Below are positions 32,245 to 43,600 of a DNA stretch of 64,000 bases, piece by piece. Made by a program: the position numbers and the translations under genes. The stretch is from Hippopus hippopus (taxonomy: Eukaryota > Mollusca > Bivalvia > Cardiida > Cardiidae), in contig OX328097.1 of the NCBI GenBank assembly GCA_946811185.2, positions 5,442,242-5,506,241 on the forward strand, written 5' to 3'. Within the stretch, counting starts at the first letter, position 1, and every line of letters begins with the position of its first letter. The notes under the pieces are model-generated. The model was given only the letters and a program-made list of their open reading frames with translations, was not told the DNA's origin and did not search any database.

Positions 32245-33107
32245 ATCTTTACAATGCCACATAATCAGCTTTTTTTTCGTTTATATACGGATTTATTGTA
32301 GGGAATATCTAAGCAAGAATGGAATTTCATCACTTTTAACCCACAAGCGAAAGCAGGAAAACGGTTTCAAATCTCTGTTGCCATTTTTGCTGTTTCATCT
32401 ATGAATGTGAAAGCACAGTGTTTATCTGCATGTTTATCTGCATGGGAAATCCAATTCAATCCCAAAGTGCTTTGTGCAAAAAGAGAAAACTGCAGATGAA
32501 ACAATGAGGGGTTTGGCTCATGCTGTTTTAATAAATCTTTTGGGACTGATGTTGACTATCAACCTAACACAAGGGCGCCCCATCAAAAAATGTAATTGAG
32601 TCATAGATATCTCTGTTGGTTAAAGGGGCCTATTTAGTTTTTACTCCATAAATCTCAGTTTTCGGTACATCACCAGTCCTATATTTACAACTATACATAT
32701 TTTTCTTTGCAGTGGTATAAACTGTATGGTTACATTCATTAAAGGGTATAATTTATGCATTTAGAGAAAGGGAATCTTTCAAATGTCATTTTGCAGTTGG
32801 TAAATCTATCTGTTTTCATTACATCAGATTTGATGCCATCATACTTACTTGAATACAAAACTACATTATCGTTTTTTTTTTCATTATATGTGACATTTCC
32901 ACAAATCTTTGCAAAACTGTGGCACAATTTCAAAATCTTAAAATACCTTAAAAGGCTACTTAGGTCTAAGGGAAATACCACCAAAAATATGTTTTTTCTT
33001 ACTATTGTTCTTCTTCTTTACTGATGATTTGCCAGCTGTTGCCTTACTTAATTTATTGATAATTGATTATTCTAAGTTTGGTGAGATAAGAAAAATCTAA
33101 ATAGCTC
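32245..33107. other. No gene or repeat recognised
   Basis: About 860 bp of unique-looking AT-rich DNA. A complementary pair of frames of about 80-90 codons at 32739-33024 lacks splice signals or family resemblance. A 5' exon of the downstream membrane-protein gene could be here, but I cannot identify one. Confidence 0.5.
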
Positions 33108-33319
33108 CCTTTTACCCTATACCACACGACCCCAAGTTTTAATGACCCTGAAAGAGAAGGCTTTTGAAAACATTGTGGTAACCAGCATTTTCTCCTTTTC
33201 CTGCAATGTTTCTACCATATCAAAGACAGAAATCATGATTTGAGCTGCATTTAAATTGTCATCTGCAACTGCTTTCAATTTAGATAAGTCTGAAATTTTG
33301 TAATTTGGTAATGAGTTAA
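33108..33319 (-). mobile_element. E-family MITE, left hairpin arm deleted
   Basis: AAAACATTGTGGTAACCAGC shows a deletion removing most of one palindrome arm. Confidence 0.82.
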
Positions 33320-33445
33320 GAGTTGAAAGTTAAAGTGATTCATACTATGTGTAAAAAGTAGCTTTTGCAAAGTTTTCATAGAAAACTTAAACTCAGTGAA
33401 ATGTTGAGTGAAACACTCAAGGCCAGGAATAATTTTCTGTTGCTG

Positions 33446-33890
33446 TGTCTCTACCAGACAACATACTGTATAAGTGGAAATTTTTGCGACATGGAATTTT
33501 CTGCGATTTTGCGAATTTCAAAAATTCGCAAACTTTTCTGTTCATGTATTTTACCACACGTATACTAAGAAATAACGAGTGTCTTGGATTCGCAAATATT
33601 TCCGTTCACAAATTGTCTGTAATTGGTAATTCGCAAACTTTTTGACATGCATATATATCCTCGTATACAGTAATCTTTGACTCGTCCAAACTGATAGCAT
33701 TTGCAAGCAACAAAAAAAAAGTGGTTCAAATTATGATATTGTCTAGAAACAGCTGAAAAAAATTGTAGTTAAAGGTAAACATGCAGTTAACTAGCATTTT
33801 AATCTTTTCTCACAATGTTTTCAAAAGCTTTCTTCTCTTTTCTTCTTTTCTCGCAAAGATTTCAAGTGTTGTTTTTTTTAGGGCTGTAAA
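33446..33890 (+). mobile_element. E-family MITE interrupted by J element
   Basis: The left end CTCTACCAGACAACA is separated from ATCTTTGACTCGTCCAAACT by the J element 33466-33670. The central hairpin is decayed. Confidence 0.8.
33466..33670 (+). mobile_element. J-family MITE, copy 1 (205 bp)
   Basis: CTGTATAAGTGGAAATTTTT to ATCCTCGTATACAG, with TA at 33464-33465 and 33671-33672. The interior is rich in ATTCGCAAA phrases on both strands. Confidence 0.88.
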
Positions 33891-33892
33891 AC

Positions 33893-34102
33893 CCTGTAGA
33901 CTTGTCTACATTGGAAGCACTTGAAGGCAACAAAATTAATTGTGGTTCAAATGATCAAATTTATCTGTAAAAGTAGAGAAACCATTGTGGGAATAGAAGA
34001 AAATGCTGGTTACCAGCATTTTCTTCTTTTCCCACAATACTTTCAAAAGCTCTTTTCATTAGAGTGGTTAAAAATCAGCATTGTGTGGTGAAGACTAAAA
34101 CA
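33893..34102 (+). mobile_element. E-family MITE
   Basis: Left TTAACTCTTTACC lost; A arm, hairpin (GGTTACC) and B arm present. Confidence 0.78.
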
Positions 34103-34437
34103 TGAGATTGTTTGGTAAAGGATGAAAATATACAATCCAACAGCTTGCTTAGTAAATGTATGTTTTAACATATTTATTTTGGGAAATTCAATAACTGCTT
34201 GTTAAATACAGGTTGCATGCATACAAGAGGTGACCACTAAGACAGGTGTAACTCTTTTTTGGTGTAGCTGAGTGTGCTGGCTTTTGACCTACTTTTTGGT
34301 ACTGATAACAAATGAATAAATAGAAATTTGTGATTGGTAAAAAATGTGGACATGTTTATTCTAAGGGCCCCTGCCTATTTCCTGGCAAATTTACGTGGTC
34401 TATCTCTTTTTGTAAGATATTTCTTGCTTCATTTCAG

Positions 34438-34667
34438 GTAATGTGTACAGCTAGTCAGAGAGATCGGTCGAGTATGACAGTGTGTACAGTTTGTCAACGA
34501 GATCTGTCCAGCAGCACATCCCCTCTGTCATCAAGAGTCACTAGTGTGCTGTCTCTTTTGGGGATTGTGTATGTAACCCATGGGTTGGTGTGGGCGCAAT
34601 TCACACTGCCATTTGTGTATGTGGTCACCCTTCCACTTGTCTTGATACACAGACTGGTCCGCTTCAG
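34438..34667 (+). CDS. GPC1-like gene, exon a
   Basis: Acceptor TTCATTTCAG, donor CAG/GTAAGC. Residues 2-27 are a 13-residue tandem repeat (CTASQRDRSSMTV and CTVCQRDLSSSTS; 39-bp DNA repeat starting 34442 and 34481). Two hydrophobic segments follow (VLSLLGIVYVTHGLVW, LPFVYVVTLPLVLI). Confidence 0.75.
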
Positions 34668-37600
34668 GTAAGCAGCCATAGACTTGGTTCCTGGCCACTT
34701 TTGTTAATACCTTACCACTAGAGCAAAGTATAGACTTATCGAAATTGAAAGCATTTGCTTAGGACAATCTAAATATAGCTGAAAAGATGGAATTTGCCTT
34801 TGATAGGGTACAAAAAACATTGTGGGAAGAAAGGAGAAAATGCTGGTTCTTTCTTAGGGTCGTTAAAACTTGTCATTGTGTGGTAAAGGGTTAATCATTT
34901 ACCATTTAGTCTCTAGTTTTAACAAACCTGCAGAAAAATCCTTTAGAAAACAATGTGGGAAAAGGAGAAAATGCTGGGAACCAGCATTTTCTCCTTTTCC
35001 CACAATGTTTTCAACCCTATCAAAGACAGCTATCATCATTTGAGCTACATTTTATTTTGTCATCTGCAAATGCTTTGAATTTGGTCAAGTCCAAAATTTT
35101 GTCCTTTGGTAAAGAGTTAATTCTTTAATTCTGGTTTAAATGATAGGAGTTTTCTTTGAAAGGGTAGAAAACATTGTGGAAAAGGGAGAAAATGCTGTTT
35201 ATCCCTTTTCCAAAAGCTTCTTCCCTGCAGGTTATAAAATCTTGATTGTTTGGTACATTGTACAGGCTTTGGGTTTGTTAAAACTTTGGATTGTGCAATG
35301 AAGTGTTTATTACCAGCTTGAAACAATGATGAAACTGTGTAAAATTTTGGTTGGCTGTTTTCAGTAAAAAGGCAATTACAATAAGATTTACACCATAGAT
35401 AATTTTTGGGTAAATCTAGTCTAATGGATATGAGCCATGCTCTAGTAAAAGGAGGTTTAACTCTTTACCACACGACAAAATTTTGGACTGGTCCAAATTC
35501 AAAGCATTTGCAGACGACAAATTGAAATTTAATGAAATTATGATTTTCTCTGACTAGTAGGATAGAAAACATTGTGGGAAAAGGAGAAAATGCTGGTTAC
35601 CAGCATTTTCTCCTTTTCCCACAGTATTTTCAAAAGCTTTCTTCCTTGGGGTCGTTAAAAGTCGGGATTGTGTGGTAAAGAGTTAATGCAGCATCTCTGT
35701 CATGCATTATACGGAGCCAACCATCACATAATAAAATTCCATTTTGTCTAACAACTGGCTGATTCCTGAGGTAGAACAGTCCATGGACATGCAGAAAATT
35801 GACCAAAAGGGAAATGTTTTGACACAGGTTTTTTGACACAGGTCAGCCTGTGCAAAATGTGGAGGCTGACTTTTGTTGATACTTTTTTTTGCAAATGCAT
35901 TAAGCCCCCTTTTCCACGGAACATGGCTCATTTCTGCCTGGGGCAGAGCCGTTGAAATCATGAATAGTTTCATGAATAATGACATTTGATATTCATCATG
36001 ATTGAGCTTAAAACACATTTTCATTGTATTCATTGATATCTAGATTGTAAAAATTATCATAAACATCACTGCATGTGGAAGCACGAAAAGGCTTAACTCT
36101 TTACCAAATGACAAAATCTTAGATTTGTCCAAATTGAAAGTATTTGTAGACGACAAATCAAACACGACAAAGGTGGTTGGATTGTCTAAAGTAGATTTGA
36201 AAACATTGTGGGAAAAAGGAGAAAATGCTGGTAACCAGCATTTTCTCCTTTTCCCACAATGTTTTCAAAAGGATTCTTACTTATAGTCATTAAAAGCTTG
36301 AAGTGTTTAATGAAGGGTTAATTACATTTAATCTGATCTGCATGCATTTTAATGACTTGAATTACCTGAACTCTATACAATCCCAGGCTTTAGTCACCCT
36401 GGGGGAAGAGGCTCTTGAAAACATTGTAGGGAAGGGAAAAAGTGCTGGTAACCAGCACTTTTTTTTTTTTCTTCTTTTCCAACAATATTTTATACTTTAC
36501 AAAAAAGAAATCAGTTGAGCTAATTAATTTGTCATCTGCATATGCTTTCAAATTTGGACCTGTCTGATAGTTCGTTGTCAAGAAAAGAATTAACTCTAAA
36601 CTAAAGGAAAAAATTGTTGACATATTCAAATTGAAAGGATTTGCAGATGAACCATAAGATATTTTAAATCATTTGCTCTTTTTTTTGAAAGGTAGGACAT
36701 GTTGTAAAAAGGTGAAATTGTTGGTTACCAGTATTCTTCTCCTTTTCCTGCAGTATTTTCATTAGGCTTCTTCAAGATCATTTAAACATAGCATTGTTTG
36801 GTCAAGGTAAATGGCTATCTGTGATGTGCATGCATAATTATAAAAAATACTAGGAAGTGATTTTTCATTGGATTATGAAAGAGCTTACTCCGTATCATCT
36901 TCTCATTGTTGATCAAACAAACTTGATCAAATGCCAAAATTTAGCTATGGTTTATTTTTTGTCTGCAAACGCAGAATTAATTAGCTCACCTGACCATGAA
37001 GTGCTCACAGTGAGCTATAACGGTGTGCTTATTTATAAAATTGCACTTCCTGACGGTGGCCACAAGCCTCTCTCCCTGATAGTAGTCACAATCTTCTCTT
37101 CCTGAAATTGGTCACAAACCTCTCACCCTGATGGTGGTCACAACCTTCTCTCCCTGACAGTGGTCGCAAACCTCTCTCCCTGGTGGTGGTCACAAACTTC
37201 TTTCCCTGACAGTGGCCACAAACCTCTCTTCCTGAATGGTCAAACCTTTCTTCCTAGGGTATGTCAAAAGCTCTCTCCCTAACAGTGGTCACAAACTTCT
37301 CTTTCTAACAGTGGTCACAAACCTCTCTTCCTGACAATGGTCACAAACCTTTCTCCATGACAGTGTCACAAACCTCTTGCCAGACAGTAGTCACCCACCT
37401 CTCTCCCTCACAGTGGTCACTAACCTCTTTCCCTAACTGTGGTAACAAACCTCTCATGTGCAAATACTTACAATTCGGACAACTCTACATTTTTGTCATG
37501 TGGTAAAGAGTTGAAAAGTTGTATACTAATTAATTAAAAAACTTAGTACATTGAAGTATTTTATCATTTAAGATCTGTAAATTTTCTGAAATGACAACAA

Positions 37601-40600
37601 ATGATAAGTTATTTTCTGTGTTTTATGTTTGTAGAAAAAAACCATCCATAAATGATGATATTTCATGCCTAGTTAACCTAGCTGTTTTCACCTCCCTGTG
37701 GTAAGTTTTCTAATCTATATTTTTATGATTTAGCGATCATTTTCCTTATATCATTAAAATTGAGCCATGCTCTGTGAAAAGGGGGTTTAATACATCTTCA
37801 AAAAGTATCGACTCAGATCAGCCTGTGCTGTCCACCCAGGCTGACTGGAATCAATACTTATTGTATTTAAAAAATTTCCTGGATGTCCATTGACCATTCT
37901 TCCTCATAAATCAGTTGGTTGTTCAACAAAATGGATTTTATGTATCCATAATGAAGTGATGACTGGCTTGGCATAATGAACCACTGAAATGGACTAAAAT
38001 CCCCTTTTTCCACCAGAGTGTGGTTCATTTTTATCATCAATGGTTTTTTTTTTCACCTTTTCCTTAACCCTTAACCAAACAACAAAATTGTGAACTTGTC
38101 CATACTCAAAGCGTTTGCAGGTGACAAATTAAACGTGGTTCAAGTTGCAGGAGTTGTCTATGTTAAGGTAGAAAACATTGTGAGAAAAAGAGAAAATGCT
38201 GGTTACCAGCATTTTCTCTTTTTCCCCACAATGTTTTCCAGTCTTCTCTCTCAAGGTCGTTAAAAGTCAGGATTGTGTGGTAAAGGGTTAAAGGTTATTT
38301 GTTTGGTTGGTTGGTGTTTAAAGCTATCTTGAAGATTATTTCAGTGATATTGTGGCAGCCAGTACACCTATCCATGCTTTCATGGAAGTTTTGAAGGAGT
38401 CATTGCTAGATATCTAACAAATGCATTTTCTCCCATTCTATCATAAAAATAGCTTCAACCTCCTGGTTGGAGAGAATTCAGGGGGCAGAGACCTGACGAC
38501 AATACCTCTCGCTACCTTTAATTTAACCATTTTAGCCATGCTCTGTGAAAATGGGGTTTAATGCATCTGCAAAAAGTGTAGACCCCTGTCAGCCTGCACA
38601 GTCCGAGCAGGCTGACATGGGGTCCAAACTTTCTGGTATTTGTTAATTTTATGCACATCCAAGGACCACTCTACCTCATGATTTAGTAACTTGTTAGACT
38701 AAATGGATTTTAAGGATCCATGCTTATGACGATGACTTGCTGTGTATACTGCATCACAATGAGATGCAATAAGCTCCCTTTTGCCAAAGCATTGCTCATT
38801 TGGCTTTTTTTGCTGCTATCTCTGTATAGCTTTTGTCATCTGACAATATCCTAAAGATAACCTTTGGTGTGGCATAAAACCAGTAAATGATAACATTGCA
38901 TGTTGGCAATTAGATAAACGGCATTCGGAAAAACAGGATTTAATGCATCTCTCTGATGCCATGCTATAGACCAAGCAAGTTGTCCCATAATCATGGATCC
39001 ATAAAATCCATCATGTCTAACAACCAATTGAGTTATGAGGTAGACTGGTCCATTTATATGCAGAAATTTGACCAATAGAAAATAGAAAAAAGTTTTGACC
39101 CAGGTTAGCCTGCGCGAACTGCGCAGGCTGACCTGGGTCGATACTTTTTGCAGATGCATTTAAACCCCCTTTTCACAGAGCATGACTCAAATAATTATGA
39201 GATTTGGCTTCTTGCCATGGAAAAGGTATTATGGTGAAGCTAGTATGATAAAATGGCAATGGAGATTTCTGGCTGTGCCACAATTCTTTATGCAGTATGA
39301 ACCAAATGTGCCTATACACATGCTTTTATGCAAAATGACTCCCACCTCATTATAATATTTCAAATCTAACCGCAAAATATGGATGGCAGGGGTTTTTTTT
39401 TCTTAGTAATTTTATCATAAATTAAGGTTTTAACAGAAAATAACAACATGATAATCTGCTTTGAAACTATTTTATACCAATGGGAGCATGTTATTTTCTA
39501 CACCATTGAATTAAATGGAATGGAAATGAGGCTTCAGGCTGTAAAAAGTCGAGTTACCAAGCTATTATGAATCTTCTGTCAACTTTTGTGTACCACCTGT
39601 ACATCTTGACACACTAAGTTAATTTCCTACTGTGCTTATATTGGGTCATATAGCCTGGCATTCAGGCCCTGCATTTGAATCATTCTAAACAAGGTACACA
39701 AATATAGTAAACTCACAGAAATATGTGTTGTTATTTGCCCTTCATCTGAAATACAGAGGAATGAATCCCGTTGCAGTGACCATCATCCATCCTGGTAACC
39801 AGGAACCTGGTAAAGAAATTGGCTGAGCTTGGGATTTGAATCGGCAACTCCCTGGTCTTAAGTCCTGCGCCACGATCAAATCAGACATCCAGAACATTAT
39901 ATTGGTGTATTTGTTTTGCAGTTTTATTTGATGATTTTTTTTATTTAGAAAATGCTCCATTTAACCCACTGATACCAGTCTATGGGTCATGGCGCAACTT
40001 CACTCATTGGACCATCAGGCTATATAACTCATGGAGTTATTGTACAACAACTTGGATGCTGCTCTGATCGTACAGTTTATCTTTGAGAGGGTGGAAAACA
40101 TTGTGGGAAAAGAAAAAGATGCTGGTTACCCTTCTTAAAGGGTTGTAAAAACTCTGGATTGTGAGACAAATGGTTAATTTAGAAGAGAATGGTATAACAA
40201 TTTACAAAATTACTTCTTCTTTGTCATTGAACAGGTTTAGATTTGATGCCAGAATCTTTCAAGTATTGTTTTCACTTGCCAATGGACCCACCCTTTTAGG
40301 GGCTGTGCATGCCCCTGACTCCCTGGTACTTCAGGACCCTAATGGTATGACGTCCATATACCTAAACCTTGCACCTGCTGTGATCATGTTTTGGTAGGTA
40401 TATCATATGTAGCAAACATCCATAGTTCATCTATATTATATTTCTGAACAAAAGGACTGTTTTTCTTTGTTGATTAACCCTTTACCAAACAGTACTTGGT
40501 TTCATGACTCTGAGGGAGAAGACTTTTGAAACCATTGTGGAAAAAGGGGAAAATGCTGGTGATCATCATGTTCTCCTTTTCTGAATATTATAAGCATTTT

Positions 40601-43600
40601 ATCCTTTTCCGACCATGACTTTTACCCTACCAAGGACAAAATTAATGACACTAGGTACGCTACCTTTAATTGTATTGTCTGCAAATGCATTCATTTCGAA
40701 CAAGTCTAAATTTTGCTATAATTTTGGTAAAGGTTTAACTCACTTGACCTAAACAGTTTCTTTTTGTCATTTAAAAAAAGGGTAGAAAAAACTTTTAGGT
40801 AAAAGAGAAAGTGCGAATCATCCACATTTTCTCCTTTTCAAAAAGGCTTCTGATTTAACCCTTTCCCAAACGACAAATTTTACTCTTCCAAATTGAGAGA
40901 ATCTGCAGTCTGAAAGTGATACAAATGAACTGAGGATCTTTGACAGGATAGAAAACATTGTGCAAAAAGGAGAAGATGCTATTTACCAGCATGTTCTCAT
41001 TTTCCCATAATGTTTTCAGAAGGCAAGGGTCATGAAAAGACGGTACTTTTGGGGAAAGGGTTGAAGTGGTAAGCACATGAGACTGTCCTGTAAAGGGATG
41101 ACAACCAAGGTATCATATTTCTTTGAAAAAAAAATTCATTTTGTCATTAACCACCTCTGTGTTGAATTTTTAACCTGAAAAAAATGGAAATTTTGTTTTT
41201 AATTATGACCCAGTGTGCTTTAGCAGATGAAACAATTGTACACTCATCTTAAGAACCAGCATTTTCTGCTTTTCTCACAATGTTTTTCAAAGTCCTTCTC
41301 TCTCGGGGCTGTTATAAGTCAGAATTATTTGGTACAGGGTTAAGAAAGCCGGAAGACTTTGCAAATCCGTTTTTTTTTTTAAAGAGTTCTTGTTTGTAGG
41401 CATGTTTATTGCATCTATACCAATATTTATGACAGCCATATAAATAAGCTGAAGTATTAAAAAACTTGTTACCTTTAACTCATTACCAAACAATTCCGGG
41501 TTTTCACGACCCTGGGAATGAAGCCTTTTAAAAAAAAAATTGTGAGGAAAGGAGAAAATGCTGGTAACCAGCATTTTCTCCTTTTCCCACAACATTTTCT
41601 ACTATATCAGAGAGCTTAAGCATATTTGTACCAATTTTGAATTTGTCGTCTGCAGACCTTTTGAACATAAAAAAGTCTAAAATTTAATGTTTGGGAAAGG
41701 GTTAGCTCTTTACCAAATGATAAAATTTTAGACTTGTCCAAATTGAAAGCATTTGCGGATGACAATTTTCATGTGGCTCAAATGATGGAGTTTGTTTTTG
41801 ATAGGGTAGAAAACATTGTGGGAAATGGAGAAAATGCTGGCAACCAGCATTTTCTTCATTTCCCACAATGTTTTCAAAAGCTTCTTTCTTTCTAGGGTTG
41901 CTAAAACTCGAGTTGTGTCGTAAAAAGTTAACCCACATCACCTACTTCAAAACAAGCCTCAGGAAGAAGGCTTTTGAAAACACTGTGGGAAAAGGAGAAA
42001 ATGCTTGTATCTAGTATTTTGTCCTTTTCCCACAATGTTTTGTAAGCTTTAATGACAAATTCCAACATTTTAGCCACTTTAGATTTGTTGAATGCAAATG
42101 GTTCGAATTTGGACAAGGCTAAAACTTTTATTGTTTGATAAAGAGGTTAAGCTTTAATACAATTAATTTAAGCCTTTACCAAACAATCCCTGGTTTTTAC
42201 GACCCCGAGGAAGACGCCTTCTGAAAACACTGTGGGAAAAGGAAAAAATGCTGGTAACCAGCATTTTCTCCTTTTCCCACAATGTTTTCTACTCTTCCAA
42301 AGTCAAGTTTCCACTTTTGAGTCACGTTTATTTTGTCATCTGCAAATGCTTTCAGTTTGGACCAGACTAAGATTTTGTTGTTTGGTAAAGAGTTAAATCT
42401 TTCAAGCACCTTTCACAATATAAATTGTCTTCACAAGTGAAGTCAAGATCAGACTGCACAAAAATGCACAGTTAGATCTTTGATCTACACTGTCTACTTT
42501 GCCTGGACAATCTTGACAAGAATACTCTTTAAAATTGCAACAATTTTGGTGTTATTCTAGACTAAAAATTGATGGTGGTTTAACTTGGTGATCTAAGGAT
42601 TAAACCTTTACCAAATAGGAAATTTTTGGACTGGACGAGATTGAAAGGACTTGCAGACGACAAATTTGTTGCTTAAATGATTTTTTCTGTCTAAGATAGG
42701 GTAGAAAACATTGTGGGAACAGGATAAAATGCTGGTTACCAGCATTTTCTCCTTTTCCCACAATGTTTTCAAAAGCCTTCTTTTTCAGGGTCGTTAAAAG
42801 TTGGCATTGTGTGGTAAAGGGTTAAAGAAAGAAAACTGTCTGAAAAAAGTGTTTTTTCACATTCAAGCAGTGATTTATCCTCAGTGTTTTTAAGTTATCA
42901 AGATCTACCTCTGGAAGTTAAATAAGTCATATCTAATGGTTAGTGGGTCAAAGAATGACTGTTTTAAAAGGGTGATATGACCTGTGTGAACTCTTTACCA
43001 AACAATCCAGACTTTTAACATCCCTGAAAGAGAAAGCTTTTGAAAACATTGTAGGAAACCAGCATTTTCTCCTTTTCCCACAATGCTTTCTACCCTGTCA
43101 AAGACAGAAATCATCATTTCAGCCACATTTCATTTGTCATCTGCAAGTTTAATGCTCTTCTTTCAATTTGGTCGAGTCCAAAATTTTGTTGTTTGGTAAA
43201 GAGTTAACTCTTTACCTGAGGACAAGAGCTTAACCCTTTACCAAACAATCCCGGGTTTTCACGACTCTGAGAAAGAAGCCTTTTGAAAACATTGTGGGAA
43301 AAGGAGAAAATGCTGGTAACCAGCATTTTCTCCTTTTCCCATAATGTTTCCCACCCTTCTCAAAACAAATTTCAATTTTTGAGTCATATTAATTTTGTCG
43401 TCTGCAAATGCTTTCAATTTGGACCAGTCTCTGCAAATGCTTTCAATTTGGACCAGTCTAAAATTTTGTCGTTTGGTAAAGAGTTAACCCTTTACCGGGC
43501 GATGCAGTTTTAGTGGAGTCCCAAACTGAAGACATTTGCAGACAAAAAAAATTAAATGTTGCACAAATTATAAAATTTGTCTGTAAAAGGGTAAAAAACA

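Noticed and set aside
34494..34679. Antisense frame over exon a of the GPC1-like gene
   Set aside because: Shadow of the coding exon, which is supported by splice borders and phases.
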